Assembly (NCBI GenBank): GCA_025331435.1
Contig: JAIWNI010000008.1
Location: forward strand, 124,001-188,000
Reading direction: 5' to 3'
Origin: Choanephora cucurbitarum
Lineage: Eukaryota; Mucoromycota; Mucoromycetes; Mucorales; Choanephoraceae
DNA length: 64,000 bases
Below, one piece after another: positions 23,711 through 34,279 of this stretch. Each line of letters begins with the position of its first letter. Positions within the stretch are counted from its first letter, which is position 1. The notes under the pieces are model-generated. The model did no database searches. It had not been told where the DNA came from and worked only from the letters and a program-made list of their open reading frames with translations. Both the position numbers and the translations under genes were made by a program.

Positions 23711-26023
23711 TTATTTAAAGTTGATGTATAGAGGATCATAACTGCTTTTTGTGTAAGATATATATCTTCCACCAGCTTCTACTTCAAAATTGGTAATAAT
23801 GTTATTAATGAAAGTACTATGTTTTGTTGTACTCCTGATGCTGTGTGGTAGTGCTGGTTTAAGATTGAACTTGTTCAACAAGTCCGAAGATGGTTTGGGT
23901 GTGTTCTTAAAATCTATATTGAAGTCACCTGCCAAAATGACATTTTTGTGTCTGCCTACTAAAAGTAAGAGTTGTTCAATCATCTCTTCAAGAAGAGTGC
24001 GATCAGGTTTTGGAGGCTTGTATATGCATAGTATTATTAAGCTTCTTGATTGAAAGCCAGAAATAGATACAGAGCCATCATCAGTCAGTTCCAATACTTC
24101 AATAGCTGACAGATCTTCCAAAGTCGCCAATCTGTCTCTTTTTACGACTACAAAAGAACCATAGGACCGAGGCCTTTGTCCTTGAACATTTACCTGACTT
24201 ATGATTTCAAAGCCGTCAATGTCAATTGGAGTGGTGCCTAGTGTCCAAGTTTCTGTCAAGAGGATGTAATCGCTAACAAGGAATACTGGATCATTACAAA
24301 TAGCTCTCTGATGAGCATTGTAGCTTTTTATGTTATGAAGTACCAGCTGTTGATCTCGTCCTTCTCGAAGGTGTGAAAAGGGCGCCACCATTCTAACCTG
24401 ATCATGTCTTCGAACCTCCTTTACCAGAGAATCGCTTTCTTTAGGTGGTAAAGTAGGCTTGAACTCCTTGCTGAGTCTAAGGAATAGACCAGAGGCACTA
24501 GTAGCTCTCAAACAAGCAACATACATCATCGGTCTTGACAAGGTGATATCTTTTCTCCCTGTTGAGCTGACCAAGTCCAACAACACTTTCTTGTAGGTCC
24601 CACCTTGACTTTTGTGTACTGTCAAGGCCTCTGCGACAACAACAGGGAATTGTGTTCTGGACAACTTCAACATAGTAGCTCTTTGAACTTGAAATAGTGA
24701 GGAGATGGGATCAATTGGCGTCCAAGTAGACGGAATGTTCATATGACGAGCTTGAACATTGTGTAATCTTCTGGCTTCTCTTCCACTTTTCTGACTTTCC
24801 ATCTCAAGCCAGATCCTCAGAGGTTTTGCTGCTGCTTCGTTCGATCAGCTGAAGCCGAAATTAACTCTTCTTGAGATACCGTTGGAGCCATTTACAAGGC
24901 CATCTGAGATATCCAAGTTATTGTTCAGCATGTACTTTGCACCAGTTACAAGCTGCAATTCAAAGGACAAGCCAGCTGATTTCGAGAGTGGATAATTTGA
25001 ATCCTTTACGATATTTAGCAGATTTTCCCTGGCATTGAGATTGCCTCCTTCACCTTGAATAGCATCATATGCAGTTGACAGATATTCTGCAGTCCAAAAC
25101 TGCGCCAAGATACTTGAGTTGCAAATGCTGACCTCCTTATTCGACGAGAACAGGTGTACTGAACTAGCCTCGTCACTCAACGCATCCGTTGGTAGATCTG
25201 AAAAAGTTCTTGTCTTGAAGAGTGTAATGTCCATGGCTGTCATAGCGCCCCTTGACATACTATTTAACGCTTGAGCAAAAGCAACATCATCCCTCTGTCT
25301 CATGACGGTATTCAAATAACGCACTTTGAATGAATGCCACAAGTCATTGCATCGAATCTGCTTGAGCTCATCGTTTTTAAAAGGACCATAAAGCGGCATG
25401 TCATGTACAAAAGAGAGTTGCCGAAAGTCTTCAAACATCAACACATGCTTGCCTCCAAAGGGAGCTTCCTTGCTGTAGATATCTCGCAAATGCTGGTTAA
25501 CCCACAGAAATATTCTTGCACTGATCATACGTATTTCATTAATAATGATTAATTGAAGTTCAGCTAGTGATAACTCTTGTAGTTCACTTTGACTCAAGGG
25601 AAGCTTAAATGCAGAATGCAAAGTGGTACCTCCAATACTGAATGCAGCTTCTCCAGTTGGAACACAAAGCAAGACTGAGTTGCTGCTCAAGTCGCGATTT
25701 AAATCTTGGTCAAAATGCCTTATCAATGACTGATATAAAGTGCTTATTAAGAGAATCTTGCCAGTTCCGGCTCCGCCAGTAACTAAAGGTCTCAAAGAAT
25801 CTTCGTTTCTCTGTTTTATGCTATCAACAACATAGTTCCAAGCATCTTTTTGCTCAACGTTCAGCATTGATACCATTTTTTCAAACTCATTCTTGTACAG
25901 TATGCCTGGTCTTGGACAAACTATGTGATGTGATGCTGATGCTCTTCCTTCGCTACTGGAGTTAGGATCAGAGCCAAGTTCATCATTTAAGTCAACTTCA
26001 CAATCTTCAAGCAGTGCGTACAT
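23711..26023 (-). pseudogene. decayed Helitron/Helentron-like PIF1 helicase fused to an EEP endonuclease domain
   Basis: The N-terminal part is a PIF1/RecD-type helicase: a P-loop at RPLVTGGAGTGKI, GGTTLHSAFKLP, a Walker B-like IINEIRMIS, a GDFRQL-like EDFRQL, and a late TVHKSQGGTY motif. The C-terminal part is an endonuclease/exonuclease/phosphatase domain (ILAGDFNID). This helicase-plus-endonuclease order is known from Helentron-type rolling-circle transposons. Decay is visible: an in-frame TGA at 24847-24845 splits one continuous frame, the P-loop ends KI instead of KS/KT, Walker B has Asn where Asp is usual, and the last EEP motif reads SSYDPLY where SDH is usual. No HUH Rep domain is found upstream, so the copy is 5' truncated. 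It is either a dead element or an exapted helicase fragment. Confidence 0.82.
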
Positions 26024-26396
26024 TGAGAAATCCCTCGCAGCGCAAAAGCAAATATATATACATCAGAAAAATATGTAAACACTCTAGAAAATCTAATGTA
26101 TGATCAAGCCAATTATTTTGAAATACTGGTGTGCTCACACACTTTTCTGATGCGTGAACATACAATCCGATGTATATACATTCGATTTTAGACATCTTTT
26201 TATCTGGCCTAGGTATAGGAGCCAGTAATAAACCTGTAAATATTTCAAATGGAGTTGTAGTGACGAGTAGGTTTTGTGTATTAGACAATCTATTATTGAA
26301 CATGTTTCTTGAAGCCTTTCTAGAAAGATGGCGTGCTTATTCCATTCAATGCCCATATTGAGCTTCTTTAGTTATGGCGTCATTAGAATTAGAAGT
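26024..26396. other. unassigned sequence upstream of helicase pseudogene
   Basis: There is no intact frame. Minus-strand translation gives a short stretch (NNRLSNTQNLLVTTTPFEIF) faintly like the end of a copia-type integrase, but stops and frameshifts surround it. It could be a remnant of another element or the lost 5' part of the Helitron-like gene. Confidence 0.3.
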
Positions 26397-27026
26397 ATTG
26401 ATCCTTTTTCTACTAGAGATATATGGATACTTCTCTATCATCTTTTATATCTTAACCTTTTTTTTTATCATTCAGGACAATGCCTTGAAATTACCCGGTT
26501 CGAATGGTATGCTTAGATTTTAGATGCGCCTTCTAGTTGGCTTTTGAGAGTCAATTACTAGCATGAAAACAAAAAGTTGGTATATGTGCATCCCTTTTCC
26601 TTCAAGATAAAGCTCACCTTGTGCATTTGGTGCAAAAAGAAGAAAAGAAAAATATGAGTGATGAGATAAGATGGCAGGTATATAGCATCATGTGAGCAGT
26701 GATAGAAAGAAAGATTGGTTATCCACCAATGAAGAATCAACGAAAAATGACGTTACAAGTTAACGCCTTGGATCTGCTTGGAGTATGAGTATAGCTTCAA
26801 TATCAAGAAGAAGAATATTCATTCTGTTCATACAAGATCCTATACTGTACACCGAATGAAAGATGCATAAACTAGACAGTAGGTCATACAAAAGAATATT
26901 CAGATCAGTGATTAAAAAGCTGTTCCTCTTTAGAATTGACATCATTTAAATCGCTTCAGATGCTTCATCCATACTGAGGGATTCAGTTCCTCCTCTTTAC
27001 TATTTGTGGGTGCTTTCTGTTTCCCT
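26397..27026. repeat. ~630 bp dispersed repeat, copy A
   Basis: It matches 63363-63989 in inverted orientation with only scattered single-base differences (about 97% over the parts compared by eye). One edge lies at about 26397 (TTGATCC...) and the other after TGCTTTCTGTTTCCCT at about 27026, where flanks diverge. No TG...CA ends, clear terminal inverted repeats, target duplication or protein homology are seen, so the class is unknown. Confidence 0.85.
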
Positions 27027-27181
27027 CTAGTAGCTTATTCCCATCCCCCTTCCCGTATCAGGTTTTTTTTGTTTATTGACCGAGATTCGATTTTCTTTTG
27101 CTTATATCTCTCTCTCTTTCCTATCTCTTTCATTTTCTTTCAATTCCTTTTACTTTTATTCAATATGCAAATAAGGAAAAA

Positions 27182-27222
27182 GTTATATACCACGACCCTA
27201 AATCCTTATATACCACGACCCT
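27182..27222 (+). repeat. left terminal repeat of MULE, tandem TATATACCACGACCC motif
   Basis: Two copies of TATATACCACGACCC are separated by TAAATCCT. The same arrangement in reverse complement, partly degraded, forms the right end. Confidence 0.75.
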
Positions 27223-27266
27223 TTTTTTTTTTCTAATTATTTCCCTTTTTTCTCTTTGACATAACA

Positions 27267-29880
27267 ATGGTTACAGATCAACTTTACAAAGCTTCAGAAG
27301 CACTCCCTAACATCCCCAGCAACATCGATAGACAGTCTCTTAATACTCTTATTAGAGAGTACTCAGTTAGAAACAAATTTGTCGTTTCTGTCACTCTTTC
27401 AGTGTGTCAAAAGTGGCAAGCAAAGAGAGACGAGAAGAATCGAGGATCCTAGCAAACGTCGTGCCAAGATGAGTCATAAGACAGAATGCCCCTACACTAT
27501 CAGATTTTTCAAGCCCAAGGGCAAAAACTTGTTTAATCTTCTTAACCCTGAGAATGAGAATGAGCTTTGTCATAACCATCCTATTGATTATCTCAATTTG
27601 TTGTCAACTTCAAAGGGACGTAAAAGTATTCTCGAAGTAGATGACATGAGAAAGATTAGCTTTGGTCTCGAGCAAGATTCGTCAGCTCGTAAGATTCAAA
27701 ATACGATCACTAAAGATAGTCTCTATAACAAATTGGCTAAAGATGGCGTTAAGAATATGAAAAGTGTCTACAATCGACAGACACGAGAAGCTTTCCAAAG
27801 AGCATCTACTGAACAAGCAAACGTATTGATTCAGCAAATGCAAAGCAATGGCCACATGACATTCTATAATTTTGATCAGACAATGTTCTTGAAATCTATT
27901 TCCTTTGCGAGCAAACCAATGACAGAAAGAGCAAAGCTGTTTCCCGAGGTAATGGTCATCGACGCAACCTACAAGACAAACAATCTTGGTATGCCAATGA
28001 TTAATATCTATGGGGCTGCAAACATCGGCCGAATGACCTTTAAGAGCTTTTGTTTGACCTTTTCTTGGACATCAAATGAGCAACAGATTACTTAACAATG
28101 AGCTCTCAAAATGTTCAAGAAATAAGTGGGTGGTGAATTCCGTCAAACTGTGTTTGTTAGTGACAAGCGTACTGCTTCGAGAAATGGTATTGGCAAGTTG
28201 TTTCTTCAAACAAGAAGTTTTTTTTTGGGTAAATAGCACATGTTGAACTCCTTGAGTGATCACTGTGATAAGAAGACATTCAAGGATGATAATGTTGTTG
28301 TTGAAGAGTTCAAATTGTATGTTTCTGCTTTGATTAACTTCATTGGCTTCACAAAATATTCTGAAAACATGAACAAAATCAACAGGATTCTCCTCAAAGA
28401 TGATTATTTCGTTTCCAGAGAAGAATGGATGAAGTTCAAGGAATATTTCGAAGCAGAATGGAAATTGTGCTTGCATCAATGGGGTGCCAATTACACATTG
28501 AAAATTAAAACAATGGGTTGTACGACTACTCAGAGGGCCCAAGAGTGGATATGGTGCTTTAAAGCGCAAGACAATTTCTGCTTAACATTTCTGTATTGCT
28601 TTTGATAGAGTACACGAGTACTTGAAAGACTTTGAGCGCAGCTGTGGAGAACAGAAGCTGAAGGAGAAAGCAACTTCTAATAAAGTCATCAGTGATAATG
28701 ACAACCTTAATCATCTGCGCGGTAAGATTGGGTACCTCTCTCTTTATAAACTGCGCGAGAAATTATACTGATAACGCCCTGTCATCCTTAAGTATTACTC
28801 TGAATGCAAGAGCTGAGTCATTTATGGCTTGTTTTGCTGCCATCAATTTGATGTATTAGGAAATAAAAGAATTCGGCTATTGGATATACCTCGTTGATGG
28901 TGGATAGCCAATGATCCAAATGAAAAAGAAGTTGCAGATGCACCTAAAGGATTTTCCAAAGATTGGATGAAGTATGTTGTTGCTTTGAAAGGTGTTTTTC
29001 GTGATGCTGAGGGTGATAATGTGAAAACAGCTCGACTGATAGATGCAGTTGAGAGTTTCATCATCTGCAACACTGATTCGCTTGTTGATGGCAGGTCTCG
29101 CACAGCTGAAGAGCCTTCATCAATTCCAAAATTGACTCTTCCAGAAGCAACTGAGATCAAGAAATCAGGAAGATCTACAAAAATCCAATGCCTTTCTGCA
29201 CTACAAAAAGACTTTGCTTCTGCTAAGTTTAGGAAAGCCTTTGCTGCAGAAAAGGTCAAAGAAGAAATGTTAAAAAAAAAAGCCTCTGAAGATAAAATTG
29301 ATTTTGTACACCACCTGTATATTCCCAAAAAAAGACAGATTGCTTATACAAAAGAATTCAGAAAGCAACAGTTAGATTTTTCTCTCTCTGCCGATATCAA
29401 TCAAGACGACTTTGTATCGACCTACAACCCAAAGATCGATGGCTATTGCGGTTTTAGAGCAGCAGCATATCTAATATATGGAGATGAAGAGCAATTTACC
29501 AAAGCAAAAGAAGCTATACTCTCAGCGATGTCAAAAGAATTTTTAAAAAAGGCATGTCCTATGAAGACTCTTACCAAAGCTCATTTGGAACAACCATAAA
29601 TGAAGTCAGTTGACTATCACATGTGTCATTGATTTGCTACAAAAAGAAGATGAAGTGACTCACTATGATCGCCATAGAAAAGCTGAAACATCTAGCATAT
29701 GCTTTTGGTTTGACAGCATTGATTGCATGCAGGTACTGGAAGATGCTTACAGTCGTCCTGTCTGTTATCATCCAGACTATGGCAGCAAAAGTCAATTGGG
29801 TATAGTCTTGGCGTACTTTTCTTTAGTTCTGTCCAAGAGGCTAGATCAAAAACCAGTGCCTTTGCATCTTTAGCATATAG
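27267..29880 (+). pseudogene. MULE transposase with C-terminal OTU cysteine-protease domain, frame-broken
   Basis: The N-terminal part is a zinc-binding DNA-recognition segment (QCVKSGKQRE ... KTECPYTI ... LCHNHPIDY), followed by the MULE DDE transposase core (FPEVMVIDATYKTNNLGMPM, NIYGAANIGRMTFKSF). Further fragments continue at about 28240-28600. An OTU-like domain at about 29430-29870 keeps its Asp and Cys context (IDGYCGFRAAAYLIYGDEEQ), where active OTU proteins usually read DGNCGFRA. A frameshift lies near 27395 and another after ~29598. Three in-frame stops interrupt the core between about 28094 and 28130. MULE-type transposases with protease-like tails (OTU or ULP1) are a known class. 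This copy cannot make a full protein. Confidence 0.8.
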
Positions 29881-30133
29881 GTGAAATTCATGAGGGAGGG
29901 CTGTAAATCTCAAGAACTCTAGCAGCAAACTTTCTCCTACAAACAGAGTTCACTTTAACCCTCATCTTGATAGCTTAAAAATCACAACTTTTAATAGAAC
30001 AAATGGGGACATTTCTTCAAATAAATAATTGAAAAGAACAATGAAATATTACTTAAAGATATCATATTGATAGATCAATTAAAACAAAAGTTACAACCTT
30101 CTTGATAGAACAGCTTAAATATGCATTTAAATT

Positions 30134-30222
30134 AAGGGTCATGGTATACAAACTTGTATAGTATATTGGAACTCATATATGTATCGGGTGCATCGTGACA
30201 TATAAGGATTTGGGGTTGCAGT
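30134..30222 (-). repeat. right terminal repeat of MULE
   Basis: Reverse complement of 30181-30222 contains a degraded motif pair around the exact AAATCCTTATAT core. A third, better preserved motif (reverse complement TATACCATGACCC) lies about 40 bp inward at 30136-30148. Confidence 0.7.
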
Positions 30223-30902
30223 ATTTATCCTCTCTTATTCATATTAGTATATGTAATAATGAGTTTATTGTTCTCGATAAACATAAGACATATTATCATT
30301 TGATTGCTCCTGCAGTGGTTGTTATCAATTACATGGATGATACATTTGTAGTAACATTTGTATCTTTATGTTTTATTACTTAGTATGTGATATGTTATAG
30401 TCGAGACATCTTTACTGTCACGACTGATGAATTTGCTAGATAAAATAATTTATATTAAAAAGTAAAGACAAAAGCTTTATTGAGGTCAAATCATCACAGG
30501 TGCTTAACCACAAGCTACGTTTATTCAAGCATGATGGCTTTTTTTGTGGATAAAATTCTTATTATTAGATCTAATTATATACAAGGTTTTGTTGTGCTCC
30601 TTCTAATGGAGTAACATAGCATCCTTCACATACCTTCATTTTGTTTGGTCATCAAACATGCCAAAGCTTACAACTCTAAGTCAGCAATTATCATCAGCAC
30701 CTACCTTGTGCATGGTGACTAAATGTCGTAAAATTTGTTTTATTCTCAGGACAATAATGCGAGAGATCGTTAATAAAAGTAGAGAAATAAAAACGAAAAT
30801 GACCTCAGGTGCCTGAAGACATACATTTATTATAAGAAAATATAATGGCATATTTCGTGTAATTTGTCCCTGTACTAGGGTGGAACAACAACAGAAAGAG
30901 TC
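30223..30902. other. intergenic AT-rich
   Basis: No gene or recognisable repeat is seen. It separates the right end of the MULE from the 3' end of the small secreted-protein gene. Confidence 0.5.
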
Positions 30903-31368
30903 TCAAATAATTGGATTAGTTGGAATGGCCGATGAATTGGCAGCTAGCCCAGGTACAGTTGATTCAGGCGGGTAAGGCGGATTGGGAGCAATTACAGGTG
31001 AACCAGTAGTTGATACAGGCGGGTAAGGCGGACTGGGAGTAATGACAGGTGAACCAGTAGTTAATCCAGGCGGGTAAGGTGGATAGGGTGGACTGGGTGG
31101 ATAAGGTGGATTTGGTGGATAGACAGGTGGGGGAGGATAGGGCGGATAGATTTGAGGAAAATTAGGAGAAGAAGGTGGATAGATGATATACACTGCTTCT
31201 TCATTTTCCTCTTGTTTATCTTTGCCTCGAGCACTAAGAATCAAACATTTCAGTTCATGCGTCTTACAAATACACCTGCACTTACACAATAACAGGGACC
31301 GCATAGACCAATTGAAAATAGAGTAGAATTAACACGCTTACAAGTTTTACTTTATAGTTGAGAGCCAT
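30903..31368 (-). CDS. small secreted Pro/Tyr-rich protein
   Basis: Two exons give a protein of about 137 aa. Exon 1 begins at ATG 31368-31366 and encodes a good signal peptide (MALNYKVKLVSVLILLYFQL, then VYA before the likely cleavage). A short intron (GTAAGTGCAGG...CTTAG) joins PVIV to ARGKDKQEENEEAVYIIYPP. The mature part is low complexity: repeated PPYPP/PSPPYPP units, then repeats around TTGSPVI and PNPPYPP. There are no cysteines in the spliced mature chain. It is predicted to be exported, perhaps a cell-wall or surface protein; no function can be assigned. The splice choice is supported by frame and by the signal peptide it adds. Confidence 0.65.
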
Positions 31369-32978
31369 TTCGATTACTTGGTGAGTTTGATTTGAAGGAA
31401 ATAGACTTCTTCTTTGACATTATATATGCTTCTACATTTTGTCTCCTTTATTTCTTTTCTTTGATAGGTAATTTATCATCAATTCTATACGATGAAATTA
31501 GGTAAAGACTCATAAATTTTACAAGCTGTCAAAAAACAGTAGTTTTAGGAAGATAAACAACAAGCTTTGGTGCTACTGCTTTAGAAGTGAGTGAGTCATA
31601 CAATCAACATACATCATTGCTAGAGAAACACAAGTTATCGCGTATCAAGCAGAAGTAAAGAACATTCTTTATAGATGATGCCATCCTTTTGTATAGTTGA
31701 TCAAGCCTTTATAAATCTATGCATATACCAATGCATCAGTAACAAGAAAAAAATCATATGGATGATCTCTCGAAGCATTATATAGCTTATGCCTTTTTAT
31801 TATATATAGGTATGTATTTAACTGATTTTGGGTACAATATATTATTTAGTCAATAGTATCAACAATTTATGGATTGATATTAAGCCTCTGTAATACAAAG
31901 TTGTAAAACTTTATTTTACTTCATGATGGTAATTAGAAGCAATGATGAGTATTCTCCATCTAAGATCTTAATACGTGCAATGCGATTCATCAAAACTTTC
32001 TTCAAGCACAGAAGAGCCCTGCTCTGTCTTTAGCAAAAAGAAGCAGTATTAACATCATTACATTAGTTTTACCTTGCTTTATTGACGAGGACCGTGCACC
32101 TTTTCTTACTGTTTTTCGTAACAGTTGCATTGAGTCCAAAGAATTTAATGGTAATAATCAATCAAAGTACGCGATTTATCTAAGCAGACAACAAATGCTC
32201 ATTGATCTATGCTTTCTAATCCAACAGTGTAAACTAAATCTATGCCCAATGTTTTGTTTGTTGTCCTTTATAAAAATAGGCTTAAATAACGCTATTCAGC
32301 TAGCGTTTAGATAGGGAAATAACAGAGAACATTGTGTTACTATCAGCCATCCCTTACCTTATGTTATACATGTTACTGAAGAAGAATATACTTCATGAAT
32401 TTCGCTTCTTTTAGATGCACTCTATCCTTTAGACAAAACCTACAGTTCTTTTTGCTTTTCAACACCTTATTCGCTTACTGTTGTTTTCCAATACTTTGTA
32501 CCTCTATGATCGTTATCATGATATAAATCAACAAGCTATTAGCGTTATTCTGATTGTTTCTTTTGAACAAGTTATTTTTAGATATTTGATTTTTAGCTCT
32601 GAATCGGTGTAACAAAACAACTTGATGAACTGAATATGCATTTGTCTCATATATCTAAAACACATCATCGTTCATAGCACACAGGATAGCAGAAAACATA
32701 GAGAAAAATCTAAATATAAGATGACAGCCTAAAGTCAACGTATGAAATAACTCTCGATTATAGTAAAACTACAAGAGTATTCGGTGACTGAAAAAAGAAG
32801 CAAGTAATCTTTGATATCAGACATGTATTGATGCGAAACTGTAAAGCTGCTAAAGGGTTTCTTTTTGGAGTTACACAAATAAGCTACCTAATTATGCAGC
32901 AAAATAAAGCTGGTTTTTAATTTCTTTGTGAGAATCCTTTTTTTTCCCTCTTTCTTCCTCTCATTCGTAATCAGAGAT
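31369..32978. other. intergenic, 1.6 kb
   Basis: AT-rich with no supported frame. It is bounded by divergent starts (secreted protein minus, F-box protein plus), so it holds both promoters. A T/CT-rich leader precedes the F-box ATG. Confidence 0.5.
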
Positions 32979-34172
32979 ATGTCTACTAAGCTTAATCTTC
33001 CAATAGAGATTTGGAAGGAAATATTCAAATGCCTCACCAATATAAATGATTTACATAATTGCCTTTCTGTTTGTAAGATCTGGTACATGATTGCCAGTTC
33101 ATTTTTCACAGAAGGCATTCGCGTTCATTTGAGTGACACTCGTATTGAGCTGCTACTTAATGATTTGCTAAAATATAAATCTTTTGGTCCTAAAATCACA
33201 AAAGTCACCCTATCAAACCACTCTACCGGTCAGATCGAGCCCACTTTATTCCGGTCTACTCTTTCTCTCTGTCCCAATTTGACCGAGATAGAATTTGATA
33301 CGAATGAAATTTATCACTATCTTCGTGCCTTGAACACTCGAGAAGCGCTTCTACCTAGCATTCAAGAAATAAAAATAACCAGCCTAGAACTGTGTTCGCC
33401 AGCCATCCGAAGGTTTCACGTGTGGCTTTATTATCGATTTCGTATGACCATCACTACATTAGAGATTACAGACGCGAATACAAATGATGCATTGAACACC
33501 TATGGTGGTCTGGTCGCCTTCATCCGATTATTTCCTAACTTAAAACACCTAAAAGCAGAGTCTAACACGATGTTACGCGACAGAAGTATTTCTATTGATC
33601 TGCATGCCTTATTGACCAATGCGCCTCAATTAGAAAGCCTGGAGCTCTTCTTTTTTAATATGGTCACCAGTAACATACAAAAACCTCAAGAACCTACCGA
33701 ATACAGTACGCTTAAAAGGCTCAAGCTTGATGTGTCTCGTGCTGAATTCAATACGTTGGACTACATTGCCACTCGATTTAAACATCTTCATAATATCACA
33801 TTTGTTGCTTCTCGTCTTGTGCCTAACAACACCTTAACGACGAGTCAGGAACAGACTACTATTGATTCCTTCTTGGATTATTGCTCGAAAATAGAAGAAA
33901 CAAAAGTTTGGTTCATTTTCAAGCATCGACAGTATTTCAAGGATAATACCAACAAATGTCCAATTCACCATGCACTTTGGAGTGTTGAATGGGCAAGTGA
34001 GGAACTCGAGTTTGAACTTACTTCACTATACAACGATATGCTGTTTGATGAAATGCATGATATTGATAATTTCTTGGATTTTCATGATGAAGGGTACTGG
34101 GTATCTTATTACCCAGATGAAGATGAAGACGGTGATGCCCTAGCATTTCATTATGCATCCATTCATGTTTAG
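32979..34172 (+). CDS. F-box protein
   Basis: Single-exon 397 aa protein. The F-box lies at residues 1-45: LNLPIEIWKEIFKCLTNIND then LHNCLSVCKIWYMIA, the usual LP..I...I...L....L....VCK.W pattern that binds Skp1 in SCF ubiquitin ligases. The rest shows leucine-rich, irregular repeats (LCPNLTEIEFDTN, FPNLKHLKAESN, APQLESLELFFF), typical of the large expanded F-box/LRR-like families of Mucoromycota. The C-terminus is acidic (YYPDEDEDGDAL). The substrate is unknown. The start at 32979 is the first ATG preceding the F-box. Confidence 0.85.
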   Translation: MSTKLNLPIEIWKEIFKCLTNINDLHNCLSVCKIWYMIASSFFTEGIRVHLSDTRIELLLNDLLKYKSFGPKITKVTLSNHSTGQIEPTLFRSTLSLCPNLTEIEFDTNEIYHYLRALNTREALLPSIQEIKITSLELCSPAIRRFHVWLYYRFRMTITTLEITDANTNDALNTYGGLVAFIRLFPNLKHLKAESNTMLRDRSISIDLHALLTNAPQLESLELFFFNMVTSNIQKPQEPTEYSTLKRLKLDVSRAEFNTLDYIATRFKHLHNITFVASRLVPNNTLTTSQEQTTIDSFLDYCSKIEETKVWFIFKHRQYFKDNTNKCPIHHALWSVEWASEELEFELTSLYNDMLFDEMHDIDNFLDFHDEGYWVSYYPDEDEDGDALAFHYASIHV

Positions 34173-34279
34173 TTTGCTTTTATTACTATTATTATTAGAT
34201 AACAATACATGCCTTTCCCTATTTTCTGCAGACACAAAATAATTAATGATGCCCCACTTATTCCTTTAATATAAAAAGT

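Larger units (their letters stand above)
27182..30222 (+). mobile_element. decayed Mutator-like (MULE) DNA transposon with OTU-domain gene
   Basis: The element is bounded by related inverted sequences: 27182-27222 on the left and about 30181-30222 on the right. Aligned as reverse complements they agree at about 28 of 36 positions, with an identical AAATCCTTATAT core. Inside lies a broken transposase-OTU gene. No 8-11 bp target duplication could be recognised, so outer limits are approximate. It sits just right of the ~630 bp dispersed repeat. Confidence 0.7.

Noticed and set aside
26135..26356. Minus-strand fragments vaguely like a copia-type integrase (NNRLSNTQN...TPFEIFTG)
   Set aside because: Similarity is weak, split over two frames and lacks catalytic residues. 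It is noted only as possible debris.
26470..26520. CCGGTTCGAATGG resembling a tRNA B box (also inverted in copy B near 63890)
   Set aside because: The B-box consensus ends in CC, which is not met, and no A box or cloverleaf pairing was seen at the right distance.
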